Shown in pieces: positions 43,008 to 53,044 of a DNA stretch of 64,000 nucleotides. The position numbers and the translations under genes are program-made. Within the stretch, counting starts at the first letter, position 1, and every line of letters begins with the position of its first letter. This stretch comes from Neovahlkampfia damariscottae. Lineage: Eukaryota > Heterolobosea > Selenaionea > Neovahlkampfiida > Neovahlkampfiidae. The notes beneath the pieces are model-generated. The model did not search any database. It was not told the origin of the DNA and saw only the letters and a list, made by a program, of their open reading frames with translations. Location: positions 141,748 through 205,747 of the forward strand of contig JABLTG010000012.1 in the NCBI GenBank assembly GCA_016618085.1, given 5' to 3'.

Positions 43008-43623
43008 TTAAACCCATATTTTTGCTGTCCATTTCGAAATTTTTTCAATATTTTCAAAATCATTTTCTTCTGTTTTTAATGTGACAATTCTTGGTTTATT
43101 TATAATACAAAAAGTTATAGCAATTTTCTCCTCTAAATTCGATCGAATTTCAGAGTCCAACAACACAAAATTTATTGGAATTTCACTGTCAATTGAACTA
43201 AAGTGTTCTCTTAAAAGAAGTATAAAATCTTTGTTTGAATTTTTCATATCTACAACAATTATAACACCTTGAGCTCTTAAGAATATAGGACTGAATAACG
43301 AAGAGTCACTAGTTGAACCTACAGGTATTTGATATTCAAGTGAATTTTCCATTGAGCTGAATTTATAGGCAAGAGTGAAATATTCATTTTTAGGTTCATA
43401 ACCACCCACTTCTTCGTTTCTAAATAAGAACATAAATTTTGACATAAACCATTGTTCAGTTTCTAAAGAATTAAATTTTTGTTTTAAAACCTTCTGAGTC
43501 AGCTATGATGGCAATTCCTTTTCTTTTTGGTGTGTTTATAAGAGCATCTTCCATTTCATTATCTCTTGAACTGCAGCCTGAGATGAGAAATTTCTTTGGT
43601 TTTATGAGTTTTTCTGTTGACAT
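43008..43623 (-). CDS. Small GTPase-like fold with degenerate motifs
   Basis: Two exons (intron 43463-43490, 28 nt) give 195 residues. The layout resembles a Rab-like fold: 'KGIAIIADSEETEQWFMSKF' at the P-loop position, 'FLRAQGVIIVVDMKN' like the Y.R.A.G.ilVyD strand, 'INFVLLDSE' at the NKxD position and a closing helix. None of the nucleotide-binding residues is canonical (no GKS/T, DxxG or NKxD), so GTP binding is doubtful. The call is by fold-like pattern only. Confidence 0.45.
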
Positions 43624-43639
43624 GAAAAAGTAATTTTGA

Positions 43640-43644
43640 CCAAT
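43640..43644 (+). promoter_or_regulatory. CCAAT box of the GTPase-like gene
   Basis: 16 nt before the minus-strand ATG. Confidence 0.45.
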
Positions 43645-43686
43645 GAAAACAAAATATCACGAATGAAGAAATATCATTTTTATTTT

Positions 43687-45036
43687 TTAATTTTTAGAAA
43701 ATAATTTTGAAATAGAATTTTCTATCTTTTGTTGATAATCTGGATCATTTGGCGGAAATTTACAATCTTGTAACAAATTTCTAAAAGCTCTTAAACCAAC
43801 ATGAGGATTGTCAATATAGTCATCACATTTATAACACCAAAAACTTAAATCTGAGAAACTAACAGCTAGATCATGTCCTGATTCAAGATTATGATCTTTC
43901 ATATGTCCTTTGATGTAACGAGAACAACAAACTTTTCCACATTTCAAGCACATCCAATTCTCACCAACATTTCCACAATCCTCACATTTTGATTCATATT
44001 TTTCAGAAAGATTTTGGATTTCTGAAAAGTTATCGTTAATATGTTGACAATGAGTATTGATAGAAACAGCAAATCCTGTATCTCCTTTCATTTCTCTTTC
44101 TAAATCATAAGTTGAATATTTTGATGGAATTTTGTATTCTTTAACATATTTTTCCAATTTCTTTTCAAGCTCTTCTTCTGAAGGTTCCTCAATTTTCAAA
44201 TCTTTCTTCATTTTAGTATTGGCATCAAAATTGGTATCAAATTCATTCAATTCCAATTCCTCCATTAAAATTTTCATAAATTCATCTGTTTTTGCAAATA
44301 TTCTGATCGCAGATTTATTATCAAAAGGTGTCTTTTGTAGATTAACAATAACCAATTTGACATTTTTGTTGTAAATTGGAATATCACAAGCAGGATGAAC
44401 TCTCATTGAAGTACCTAATACCAAAGATACATCTGATTTATAAGCAGCAGTAATTGATTTTTGAAGTTCATCTTTTGGAAGAGTTTCTGAGAAATGAATA
44501 ATTGTATCTTTCAAAAGTCCTTTACAATCATCACATGTCCTTCCTGTGATATGTTTTCTGTAATCACCAACAGTTTTTGTGACATCAAAATAACGAAGGT
44601 ATTCTTTCTTACAATCCACACAATACTCTTTATAACAGTTTCCATGAAGCTCAGAAAGTTCCTCTGAAGTTAATCCTGATCTACGATGTAATCCATCAAC
44701 ATTGGTACTACAAACATGGTGAATTTTCTTTTTTTTCATCAATTCAACTAAAGCGTAATGTGAGTAAGTTGGAAATGCTTGATCAATTGAAATTCCTTTT
44801 GGTACTTTTCCAGAATCACGAAGTGTCCATGCTCCATTTGGTCCACGATAATCAGGTATTTTAGCAGATGTGGAAATGCCTGCTCCTGTATAAACTGAAG
44901 TATGACTGGAATTCTTTAATAATTTTGCGACTTGTTGGACATGAAGTTTTAATGTTTTTTCATCTTCAAAGTATTCTGTTATTTCTTCTTCTGTATCATG
45001 TGATGTTGAACCTGGAATTTTATCACGTGTTGTCAT
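43687..45036 (-). CDS. Sirtuin deacylase with C-terminal UBP zinc finger
   Basis: A single exon of 449 residues. The sirtuin core has 'YTGAGISTSAKIPDYRGPNG', 'STNVDGLHRRSG' (NVDGLH in the NAD/catalytic loop), catalytic His in 'ELHGN', two CxxC zinc pairs ('CVDCKKEY', 'CDDCKGLL') and 'VLGTSMRVHPA'. The short helical bundle resembles SIRT6/SIRT7. From about residue 335 a ZnF-UBP follows: 'CQHIN', 'CEDCGNVGENWMCLKCG', 'HMKDHNLESGHDLAVS' and 'WCYKCDDYI'. ZnF-UBP binds the free C-terminus of ubiquitin. Sirtuin plus UBP finger is known from Dictyostelium. Role: NAD-dependent deacylation linked to ubiquitin sensing, inferred. Confidence 0.92.
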   Translation of the reverse strand: MTTRDKIPGSTSHDTEEEITEYFEDEKTLKLHVQQVAKLLKNSSHTSVYTGAGISTSAKIPDYRGPNGAWTLRDSGKVPKGISIDQAFPTYSHYALVELMKKKKIHHVCSTNVDGLHRRSGLTSEELSELHGNCYKEYCVDCKKEYLRYFDVTKTVGDYRKHITGRTCDDCKGLLKDTIIHFSETLPKDELQKSITAAYKSDVSLVLGTSMRVHPACDIPIYNKNVKLVIVNLQKTPFDNKSAIRIFAKTDEFMKILMEELELNEFDTNFDANTKMKKDLKIEEPSEEELEKKLEKYVKEYKIPSKYSTYDLEREMKGDTGFAVSINTHCQHINDNFSEIQNLSEKYESKCEDCGNVGENWMCLKCGKVCCSRYIKGHMKDHNLESGHDLAVSFSDLSFWCYKCDDYIDNPHVGLRAFRNLLQDCKFPPNDPDYQQKIENSISKLFSKN

Positions 45037-45553
45037 TGCTATTTTTGTGAATGGTTTTTGACTATCTGAGTTTATAAATACATGTTTTAAAAATAGATTT
45101 TACAAGCCAATCAACAAGGACTGCAGTCAGAGTCTTTTTCATGAAATTTTTTGACATAAGTCGGGGTTTTCAAAAATTAATGATTTTTTAGGCCCAAAAT
45201 TTGATTGGATTTAGAAAGTATTTGATTGGATTACGGATAATTTAAAAAAAAGACTCTAAGTGGTTTATGGTAATCTAATTTTAAACCTCCAGTCAATTTG
45301 GAATTAAAATGGAATACTTTTTGTGTAAAAAATCTGTTGATACATTGGATGATTTGTTCGTTTATATATTTTTTCTTCCATACATTATTATTGGAAGATG
45401 TTTTCTTGAAGTGTTTCGTGTGAAAGAGAAAGAAAAAAAATAAACCTTTTTGAAGTCAAGATTATAGACACTCTTGATTTAAGTTAATTTGTACTCTTAG
45501 AAATCATCCAATCAATTAAAAACCTCTCACAAAGTTTGCAACAAAAAAAGGGT
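45037..45553 (+). other. Spacer between sirtuin and methyltransferase genes
   Basis: It holds CCAAT boxes at 45107-45111 and 45508-45512, an 11 bp inverted repeat AGAGTCTTTTT at 45129-45139 against 45247-45257, and a 44-codon frame listed separately. Nothing else is supported. Confidence 0.4.
45309..45443 (+). CDS. Possible 44-aa membrane peptide
   Basis: ATG-to-TAA frame with one hydrophobic stretch ('FVYIFFLPYIIIG') and a Lys-rich tail. It is too short to judge, with no family likeness. Confidence 0.2.
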   Translation: MEYFLCKKSVDTLDDLFVYIFFLPYIIIGRCFLEVFRVKEKEKK

Positions 45554-46402
45554 ATGAGTGACAGTAGATCTGATACATTGGGTGATATCATGGTTAATGT
45601 ATTTTTTGCACCATGGAAGGCAGCTATATTCTGTTGCCGCAACATGGAAGGATTCTTGACGGCAACTTTTTTTTTTATTTTCATAAGTTGGGTTTACTCT
45701 TTTCTTTCTTCAGAAATGACTTTAAGAACTCCACCAAACTTATTTTCAGACAGATTATCACCAATAAATAGAAAATCAATTCAAGTTGACCTTCAATACT
45801 TTCAAACTGAAATTGGAGAATTACAACCAAAAATGATGTACATTATGCAAGTACTAAAAAAATTGAAAATACAAAAAGATTCAAAAATAATAGACCTTGG
45901 ATGTGGGAGTGGATTTATCACTGAATTCATCTCTAAACAAGGATTCAAACATGTGACAGGATTAGATATTTCAGAAGAAGCTATTGATCTTGCACAAGAG
46001 AAAGATAAAAAATCAAAATATATTCTTGCTTCGATCAATAATATACCATTAAAAGATGAGTCAATGGATGTGGTCATTATGACAGATGTCCTTCCTTTTT
46101 TATTGAATTTGAGAAGAACTTTCAAAGAAATTCGAAGAATTTTGAAACCAAATGGACTTTTGATATTTGATTCAATTTCAAGAACAAGAAGTACTTATAA
46201 TATGTTACGCTACAGCCATTCATATCCAAAAACATCTTTTGATTATCGATTGTTCGTCACTCCTCAAGAAGTAAAGAAACTATTCAAAGAATTTAATTTT
46301 GAAATGGAAGAAATTCAAGGGATTGAAAATAAATCAGTTTCGAAATTGTCAGAAAAAATTACATTTTTATTTATTGGTTATGGAAAATTAATTAAAAAAT
46401 AA
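45554..46402 (+). CDS. SAM methyltransferase, UbiG/COQ3-like, membrane-anchored
   Basis: A single exon of 282 residues. An N-terminal part contains a hydrophobic helix ('ATFFFIFISWVYSFL'). The methyltransferase core starts near residue 95: motif I 'IIDLGCGSGFITEFI', 'VTGLDISEEAID', 'VVIMTDVLPFL' and 'EIRRILKPNGLLIFDSISRT'. The last block with RT is the UbiG/COQ3 signature. COQ3 methylates ring hydroxyls in ubiquinone synthesis. The anchor and missing N-terminal 'NPLR'-type block make that role uncertain. A paralogue lies at 51.5 kb on the far side of an ABC1 gene. Confidence 0.8.
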   Translation: MSDSRSDTLGDIMVNVFFAPWKAAIFCCRNMEGFLTATFFFIFISWVYSFLSSEMTLRTPPNLFSDRLSPINRKSIQVDLQYFQTEIGELQPKMMYIMQVLKKLKIQKDSKIIDLGCGSGFITEFISKQGFKHVTGLDISEEAIDLAQEKDKKSKYILASINNIPLKDESMDVVIMTDVLPFLLNLRRTFKEIRRILKPNGLLIFDSISRTRSTYNMLRYSHSYPKTSFDYRLFVTPQEVKKLFKEFNFEMEEIQGIENKSVSKLSEKITFLFIGYGKLIKK

Positions 46403-46410
46403 ATTTTTAT

Positions 46411-49400
46411 TTACAAAATCGCGCATTTATAGGAAAACAATTTTTCTTCAGTTTCTAATTTTGATACATTGAATAAACCAGAATACATTGAATATTCTAA
46501 ATCAATTTTGAATGATTTGTTGTCTAATTGAATTTCCTTCTTTGTAAAGATAATTGAATCTTCATTCAACACTTCACAATCAAATTCAAGTGATTGATTC
46601 ATTTGATCACTATTCACATCAATTTTGATCTCTGTTTCTTTCAAATGAATATCTTCATTTCTAATATTCAAAATTACGAAATAGGAATTATTCTCGATAA
46701 GTCTAAATTCTTTAATAGTTCCATAAAATGATGGTGCTTTCTTTCTATTGACACCTTGAATTGAATAATTGACTTTCAAAGGAAATATTGTATTTAAAGC
46801 TTCAAATGCATCATCTCTCATTTTGAAAGATTCAATTTGTGAATTTAAAACATCTGTTGGATCAAAATTCAGAGAAAGTGAATCAAATATCAAATCATTT
46901 CCAATATTCAAATTTTTTGCATTTAGATTCATTAAATCATTTTTCTTGATAATTTTCATTTCTTTGGATTCCAAAAAGTCAAAATATGTTTTTTCTGTTT
47001 TCTTTTTTGATTTTAATTTTGGATGCTCAATGATGAAATTGAAATTCTCAACACGAATATCTTCAAAATGATCCTCGGTACATTCTCCAACACTAATTTT
47101 CAAATTGTCAAAAGTTGCAAAATTCTTCAATGCTTTTGATAACACTTGAATTTGATTTAAAATATTTGAGAAGACTTTTCGAGATAAATTGATTTGATTC
47201 AATTCTACAGCTGGTTCTTTGAATCCAATATCAACTAAAAATTCTGTTTCTTCCATATAAGTCTTCAAGTATGATTTAAATTGTTGAACAATCACTTGAT
47301 AATTTTCAAAATAAAAAACATTATCAACTTGAATATCAACCTTCTGTAAATTCACTAAAACTTTTCCAAATTCTTTTGAAACTTCTAAATTTGAAGTTCC
47401 TTTGATTTTCAAATCTTTCAAAGTGACTTTCTTTTTTGGTGCAAGTTGAATATCGATTGTATTGAAATTTGTTTCAAATTTGAAAGTCGCAAAAGTTGAA
47501 TCTACATGAGAAATTTTAATTGAAGAATCAGAAATTATTGGTTTTTCTGTCAATTCAAGTTTTGAGATTTCAAATATTGATCCATCCATATCACCCAATA
47601 ACATATATCTCAAATAATTTCTCAAAACATATTCAATCAAATTTAATGATTTTGTTTCTAAAAATAACAATAAAGTTGAATTGAAAATCTTTTCTGCTGA
47701 GACATCTTTTGGGGTTTTTAATCTCAAGTTGAAATCTTCATTTTCTCCGTTTGAATCAATGTACATGTGAAATGTAGTGTCACCAGATTCAAATAATTTC
47801 TTAATGACATCATTAAATCCATCTGTTTTATATCCAAGTTTTAAAAAATCAACCAATGGTTCTTCAGATTTTGATGATTCCAATAAAATATTTCCAATCT
47901 TTAAATTCGGATCTGATCTTTGTTCAATTGAAATATTAAAGTCTCCTTTATCAAAGAATAAATTAAACATAACTTTTTCCCAACTAACATTTTTCAAATG
48001 CAAAATATATTCATGTCCAGAGAGTTTGATTGGTACTTTAATATGACAATCAGATTGATATCCATGTAATTTGACATTAAATAATAATTTATCAAATTTC
48101 AATTCCTCTTGATGTGAAAAATATTCTAAGACGATTAAATCTTCATTTGAAAAATCAATTGAAATATTTGATGATAAAACACCAGGAATAACTTCTTCTA
48201 AAACTGCAGTAATCAATTTTTGCATGTAATCTGAAGGTAAAATTTCTCTATTTTGATATTTTTTGTTTGAGTATTTTGACAGAGTAGTTTGAATAATGAA
48301 ATCTGCTAACCTATGAGTTTTGAAATGTTTTGATAATCTAACAGGAAATATATCAAATAATGGGAAAAAGTTCAACATATTTCCGGCACAATCATGTAAT
48401 GAAATCAATTCTTTGTAATTTAATCTTTTTGTATTCGAAGCATAATATGAAAATGGTAATAAGATGATAAGTTGTTGAAGTTTTGTTTCTTTTCCATTTG
48501 TAGAACACATTTCACGATACATTCCAGTTAATGATTGAAGTAAAGCGATTGGATATAAAATTTTCGGATTGATTTTGTTCATTTGAGGAAATAATGAATT
48601 CTCTGATGGAAAACAAATTTCAGTAATCATTTTGATAACTTTTTCTCTTCCACATGCAGGTTCAACATTCATTGATCCTAATAATCCATGAATAGCATTT
48701 TGTGAATTCACATTATCAATAATTTCTTGGTCCACAAAATCATAAAATTTGAAAATTTCCTGAAACAAACAAGCAAATTTTTCTTTCAAATCTTGTTCTA
48801 AAGAAACACATAAACCATAGTCAATAATTGTTAAATTCTTTAAATTTTGTTTATCTGCTTCGACGAATGCATTTCCTGAATGAAAATCTGATTGAGAAAA
48901 ATTTTGAACCATTAAAGAATAAGCATAAAATTCTGAAATTCTACAAATTGTTTCTACTCTTGTATTATAATCTGGTTTTGTTGATAACCATTCTTTTAAA
49001 GATGTTCCACTTGCACAGCTCATGATTAAAATATTTGGATCTTTTAATTCAAGAACTTTTGGAAGTGATACTGAAATGTTTGAAACATTCGCTCTTGCTT
49101 TTTTTAAATTATTGAATTCTATTGTCAAATCAACTTCGTCTTGAATATTTCTACAAACTTCAGGAACAGCATTTTCCAAGAAATCTTTCATTTCTTTCCA
49201 GACAGCAAATTGAGATAGTGGTAATAACGTTTGAATAATCATGATATCCCAGTATAAACTCTTTCTAACTTCTGGCCGTATTGTTTTCAAAACGTATTTT
49301 GGTTCTCCTTTTTGATTTGTAATAAATGAAATAGCACCAACAGAAGCAACTATTGAAGGTTTTTGCAAAGTAAGACCATTTAATTCTTTTAAATTGTCTG

Positions 49401-49905
49401 GTATTTGACTTAAATTTTGAATATTTCCTTTTGTATCAATCCATTCTTTTCCAACAAATTCATTAATAAAATGACCAAAGTGATTTTTAGGTTTTTCTAA
49501 TTTAGCTTCGTTAGCATTTGAAAATGCTTTTAAATATTCTGAATCAATTCCATTAGCTCCTTTAGTTCCAAAGTATTGACAAAGTTTTGTGTAGACTCCT
49601 CCTAGTTTGTTACATTCTTGAACAAATTCTTGTGCTTTTAGCTTTCTATCTGGATTCGAGTACTTGAGAGTTAATTGATGTTTCTTGCATAAAATGCCAA
49701 ACTGAACAAAATTGACAAATGATTTAGTAAAGTCGGTCGCTATGACTAATAAAATTCCGAAAGCAAAAATAGTTGAATATATAATATAGTGGCGGAAATA
49801 GAACTCTTTGAGTGGTCTTGTGGTGAAATGACCCCAGGAAGGTTCAAAGTAAATAATCAGCACTGATGTTGAAAGTAGTAATAGTAATTTGACGAGTTGT
49901 GTCAT
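46411..49905 (-). CDS. ABC1/COQ8-like kinase with long beta-rich tail
   Basis: A single exon of 1,164 residues. Two N-terminal helices ('LLLLLSTSVLIIYF' and 'IIYSTIFAFGILLVIAT') are followed by an ABC1 domain: 'KLGGVYTKLCQYFGT' (KxGQ motif variant), 'KPSIVASVGAISFI', 'YVLKTIRPEV' with the ATP lysine, 'DEVDLTIEFNNL' (ExD), 'FSQSDFHSGNAF' for the catalytic Asp-Asn, and 'IIDYGLCVS' for DFG. From about residue 530 to the end (over 600 residues) the protein is beta-rich without any motif I know ('SCEDLIVLEYF'-like repeats of alternating strand). COQ8 supports coenzyme Q synthesis. The tail length is unusual for the family. Confidence 0.85.
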   Translation of the reverse strand: MTQLVKLLLLLSTSVLIIYFEPSWGHFTTRPLKEFYFRHYIIYSTIFAFGILLVIATDFTKSFVNFVQFGILCKKHQLTLKYSNPDRKLKAQEFVQECNKLGGVYTKLCQYFGTKGANGIDSEYLKAFSNANEAKLEKPKNHFGHFINEFVGKEWIDTKGNIQNLSQIPDNLKELNGLTLQKPSIVASVGAISFITNQKGEPKYVLKTIRPEVRKSLYWDIMIIQTLLPLSQFAVWKEMKDFLENAVPEVCRNIQDEVDLTIEFNNLKKARANVSNISVSLPKVLELKDPNILIMSCASGTSLKEWLSTKPDYNTRVETICRISEFYAYSLMVQNFSQSDFHSGNAFVEADKQNLKNLTIIDYGLCVSLEQDLKEKFACLFQEIFKFYDFVDQEIIDNVNSQNAIHGLLGSMNVEPACGREKVIKMITEICFPSENSLFPQMNKINPKILYPIALLQSLTGMYREMCSTNGKETKLQQLIILLPFSYYASNTKRLNYKELISLHDCAGNMLNFFPLFDIFPVRLSKHFKTHRLADFIIQTTLSKYSNKKYQNREILPSDYMQKLITAVLEEVIPGVLSSNISIDFSNEDLIVLEYFSHQEELKFDKLLFNVKLHGYQSDCHIKVPIKLSGHEYILHLKNVSWEKVMFNLFFDKGDFNISIEQRSDPNLKIGNILLESSKSEEPLVDFLKLGYKTDGFNDVIKKLFESGDTTFHMYIDSNGENEDFNLRLKTPKDVSAEKIFNSTLLLFLETKSLNLIEYVLRNYLRYMLLGDMDGSIFEISKLELTEKPIISDSSIKISHVDSTFATFKFETNFNTIDIQLAPKKKVTLKDLKIKGTSNLEVSKEFGKVLVNLQKVDIQVDNVFYFENYQVIVQQFKSYLKTYMEETEFLVDIGFKEPAVELNQINLSRKVFSNILNQIQVLSKALKNFATFDNLKISVGECTEDHFEDIRVENFNFIIEHPKLKSKKKTEKTYFDFLESKEMKIIKKNDLMNLNAKNLNIGNDLIFDSLSLNFDPTDVLNSQIESFKMRDDAFEALNTIFPLKVNYSIQGVNRKKAPSFYGTIKEFRLIENNSYFVILNIRNEDIHLKETEIKIDVNSDQMNQSLEFDCEVLNEDSIIFTKKEIQLDNKSFKIDLEYSMYSGLFNVSKLETEEKLFSYKCAIL

Positions 49906-50059
49906 TGTTATGGTTTTATAATAAAAGTGTTTACCATGGCGAAAAACTGTGGTTTTATCGTTTACCAGGAACGAAATAGTTGGTGGATTAACCGGAGAAA
50001 TGTGATTGGTTATTTACCCGAACATACAATTTGATCAAATGAATCGAAACCAACCATTT

Positions 50060-51030
50060 TTATTGATAATTGAATTTCAAATCTATGAATGAGTAATTTG
50101 ATTTCACCTTCAAATTAATTTCATCGAGCAGATCTAGAATTTCTTTGCGCATTACTGAATTGAAATTGCTCACAATTTCCAAAATTAAAATTCTGAATTG
50201 TGACATATGAATTTGACTTCTCTTTTGTGTTTTTATTCCATTCTTCAACAATTGAATGAAATTAGGATAATATATGTCTCCCAACTTCTTCATCTTCTTG
50301 TAATGAATCAGGAGAAATGGATTAACAACCACAATTTCATTCAATATTTGATAGTCAAGAAAAATACTTTCTCTAACCAATTGATTATAACATATTAAAG
50401 GGAATCTCTGCAAATATTGCAACCAAAAATGAACTGAAGGGCTTGTAATTTCATTTTTACTTGACATTTGAAACTCAAAATTTTGTTGGACAATTGGGAT
50501 GAATTCAAAAATTCTCGTCATATTTGTCCAAAATTCATGAAATCTATTTATTTAGTCGAAAAAAACAAACTCTTCTTCAAATGGAATACAAAGCAAATGA
50601 TAACAACATGTGAGATAAATCAAGAATAGACTTATCATGATCATCCCAAAATCAATTTGTAGGTACATCGATGAAATATAGAATGAACTTGATATATCCA
50701 TGAACATGATATTACAGATTATTCTACTAACTATGAAACGATCTTTTTTGCAAATGCACATCCGAAACTGTTTGATATCTGAGGAGTAAAATGAATTATC
50801 GATTGGAAAGAACCTTTTTAATTAATTTAATGATAAAAAAAGATGTACAGGTCATCAAATTCTTCATTAAATATGAGAAGAGCAAACAACAAAAATATGA
50901 ATAATATTGCACTGCATACGAAAAAAAATATACCAAATTGTAATTTCAAGAATGAATTAATAATGCAGTTGAAAACCCATGAGAGTGCAGATATCAAAAA
51001 AAATCCAGAAAATAGCAATGGTACTTTCAT
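50060..51030 (-). CDS. Hypothetical membrane protein
   Basis: The last two exons join well (intron 50544-50570, 27 nt; 'CIPFEEEFHEFWTN' is rebuilt) and give 224 residues from ATG 50761. An upstream exon (51030-50849) with strong helices ('LLFSGFFLISALSWVF' and 'FGIFFFVCSAILFIFLLFALL') probably belongs to it, but the best intron (50779-50848) leaves the frame off by one. About three helices, then a soluble helical C-terminus. The family is not recognised. Confidence 0.45.
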
Positions 51031-51530
51031 CAATGTTTTGTTTGATCTACACTACGAACCAATCATTTTTGGTAAAATTAAAGTAGTTTATCCTTCCAAA
51101 TTTTGTCGAAAAGACTAATCAAACTATTTAAATCAAATGAATTGTTTGATTCTGAAGAAAAATATTCTGTCAAAATATCACAAATAAATTGATTTTCTAG
51201 AAAACATCCTGAATTAGGAAATCTTCAGTGAATCAAAAGAAATGAGTCAAACTGGAAATAAAATTATTTCTTCTGTTTCTTCCGTTTCACTGATTTCTTT
51301 TCTTTCTTTTACTAGAAATAAATCATTTCTTCTTTTTCAAATTGAAATAAATATAAAATTTAAACATTCGTTTTTTGTTCTTTCTTGTTTCACAATAATA
51401 ACAATAAAGTTCAACAATAGAAATCCAAAAATCCATGATTCATTTTTCAATGTATTTTTCTTCCACCAACTTCAAATTGTCAAAAATTTATCTTGTTTTT
51501 TCACCCAATCATCTCTTTCCAAAAAACAAA
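51031..51530 (+). other. Spacer before the second methyltransferase
   Basis: T/A-rich. It holds the CCAAT box listed next and no supported gene. Open frames on the plus strand here are low-complexity. Confidence 0.35.
51505..51509 (+). promoter_or_regulatory. CCAAT box of methyltransferase 2
   Basis: 21 nt before ATG 51531. It selects this start over the in-frame ATG at 51435. Confidence 0.5.
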
Positions 51531-52418
51531 ATGCCTCAAGCAAACAAAAACGAGTCTGTCAAAGAACAACAAGGTTATTCGTTTCTTGGTGTTACAAAAA
51601 AAACTATTTTGATTATAATTTTCACTTTAACAATTTTCCAAGCATATAAATTTGCTCCACCAAAACCACATTCAGACAGACTCGATAAAATTGACCAAAA
51701 ATCCGTAACCATAGACAATACTTATTACGGAGAACCTAATTTTGCACCAACTTGGTGGAAACAAGATTCATGGGCACAAGGATTACATGCATTAAATCCA
51801 ACAAGAACAAAATACATTCTTGATTTATTTGAAAAATTAAAGACACCAAAGGAATCACAAATATTTGATGTTGGATGTGGAGCTGGTTTAATTACAAAAG
51901 TAATTTCATCAAAAGGATACACTAATGTAATTGGAATGGATATTCAAGAAAATTCAATTGAGGCTGCAAAGAACAATGATGTTTTGACAAAGTATCTAGT
52001 TGGTTCAATTTATGAAATTCCATTGAAAGATAAATCAGTTGATGTTATTATTATTTCTGATGTTATGGCTCATTTGTTTGATTTAAGAGCTGCATATAAA
52101 GAAATCAATCGAATTTTGAAACCGAAAGGTTTGATCATCTTTGAATCAATCACAAGAACTTTGTGGTCCTATTTGACAATTAAATTACTTGGAGAAAGTT
52201 TTGGTTTCATTCCAAAAAATACACATGATTATAGAATGTTTGTTTCACCTGAGGATTTGTCACGATTATTCAAAGAATTTAATTTTGAGATGAAAAGTTA
52301 CAATGGAATTCAAGTTACATTTGGTTTTGATTTTCCAAAAATTTATGTAAAAGATTCTTATTTGTTGAAAGAATATGAAGTCAGAGATACATTTATTGGA
52401 TATGGATTCAAAAATTAA
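51531..52418 (+). CDS. SAM methyltransferase, COQ3-like, paralogue 2
   Basis: A single exon of 295 residues. A hydrophobic helix ('TILIIIFTLTIFQAY') sits near the N-terminus. 'GLHALNPTRTKYIL' matches the COQ3 'LN.lR..fi' block before motif I 'IFDVGCGAGLITKVI'. 'VIGMDIQENSIEAAK' and 'EINRILKPKGLIIFESITRT' complete the family pattern. This copy is closer to COQ3 than its neighbour across the ABC1 gene. The same helix-plus-methyltransferase design in both suggests an old tandem duplication split by the ABC1 gene. Confidence 0.85.
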   Translation: MPQANKNESVKEQQGYSFLGVTKKTILIIIFTLTIFQAYKFAPPKPHSDRLDKIDQKSVTIDNTYYGEPNFAPTWWKQDSWAQGLHALNPTRTKYILDLFEKLKTPKESQIFDVGCGAGLITKVISSKGYTNVIGMDIQENSIEAAKNNDVLTKYLVGSIYEIPLKDKSVDVIIISDVMAHLFDLRAAYKEINRILKPKGLIIFESITRTLWSYLTIKLLGESFGFIPKNTHDYRMFVSPEDLSRLFKEFNFEMKSYNGIQVTFGFDFPKIYVKDSYLLKEYEVRDTFIGYGFKN

Positions 52419-52638
52419 ATTTTTGATTTCATAAAATTCCTCATTCATTTTTCTTCTATTTTGTTCCTCTAAATTCTTGAATTGTACATTTAGTTGAAGG
52501 GAATTTTTTGAATACTATTTTTTGATAGAATTGAATCCTTGAAACAAATTTTCCTCCAATAATTTGACTAAAAATATGTGTTTCATTTTTAACATCACCA
52601 TTTTTTTCACTTTCCACGTGTTAAACAACAATCATCCA

Positions 52639-53004
52639 ATGAAACTGCTTTCAAAAAAAGAAGTTTTAGGAGTAGTGAAACAATATGGTTATTCACTTGA
52701 ATGTGCATCATCTGATGTAAAAAATGATAAAGAAGTAGTTTTGGAAGCAGTAAAACAGGCTATTCACTTCTTTATGCATCCAAGGAATTGCAAAATGATA
52801 AAGAAATAGTTTTGGAAGCAATAAAACAGGATGGTTCATCACTTGAATATGCATCTGAGGAATTAAAAGAGGACAAATAATTCATTTTGGAAGCAGTAAA
52901 ACAAAATGGTTATTTACTTGAATATGTATCCAAAGAATTAAAAGAGGATAAAGAAATTGAATGGATACTACTTCAAATTCATCAGAAAAATTTCTACACA
53001 TAAC
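52639..53004 (+). pseudogene. DUF4116 relic
   Basis: Four repeat units in the style of the first gene ('KEVVLEAVKQ', 'KEIVLEAIKQDGSSLEYASE'). The frame slips after 'EAVKQ' near 52760 and a TAA (52878-52880) interrupts 'EDK.FILEAVKQ'. Too short and too broken to function. Confidence 0.6.
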
Positions 53005-53044
53005 GTTATGTTTCACTTTAAATATTCAGTGAAACAGAAACAAA

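Noticed and set aside
50843-51118. 91-codon plus-strand frame
   Set aside because: The opposite strand encodes strongly hydrophobic helices in an exon-like arrangement. The plus frame is Asn/Lys-rich shadow sequence.
51242-51649. 135-codon frame before methyltransferase 2
   Set aside because: Phe/Ser/Lys low-complexity translation of T-rich leader DNA that overlaps the real gene in another frame.
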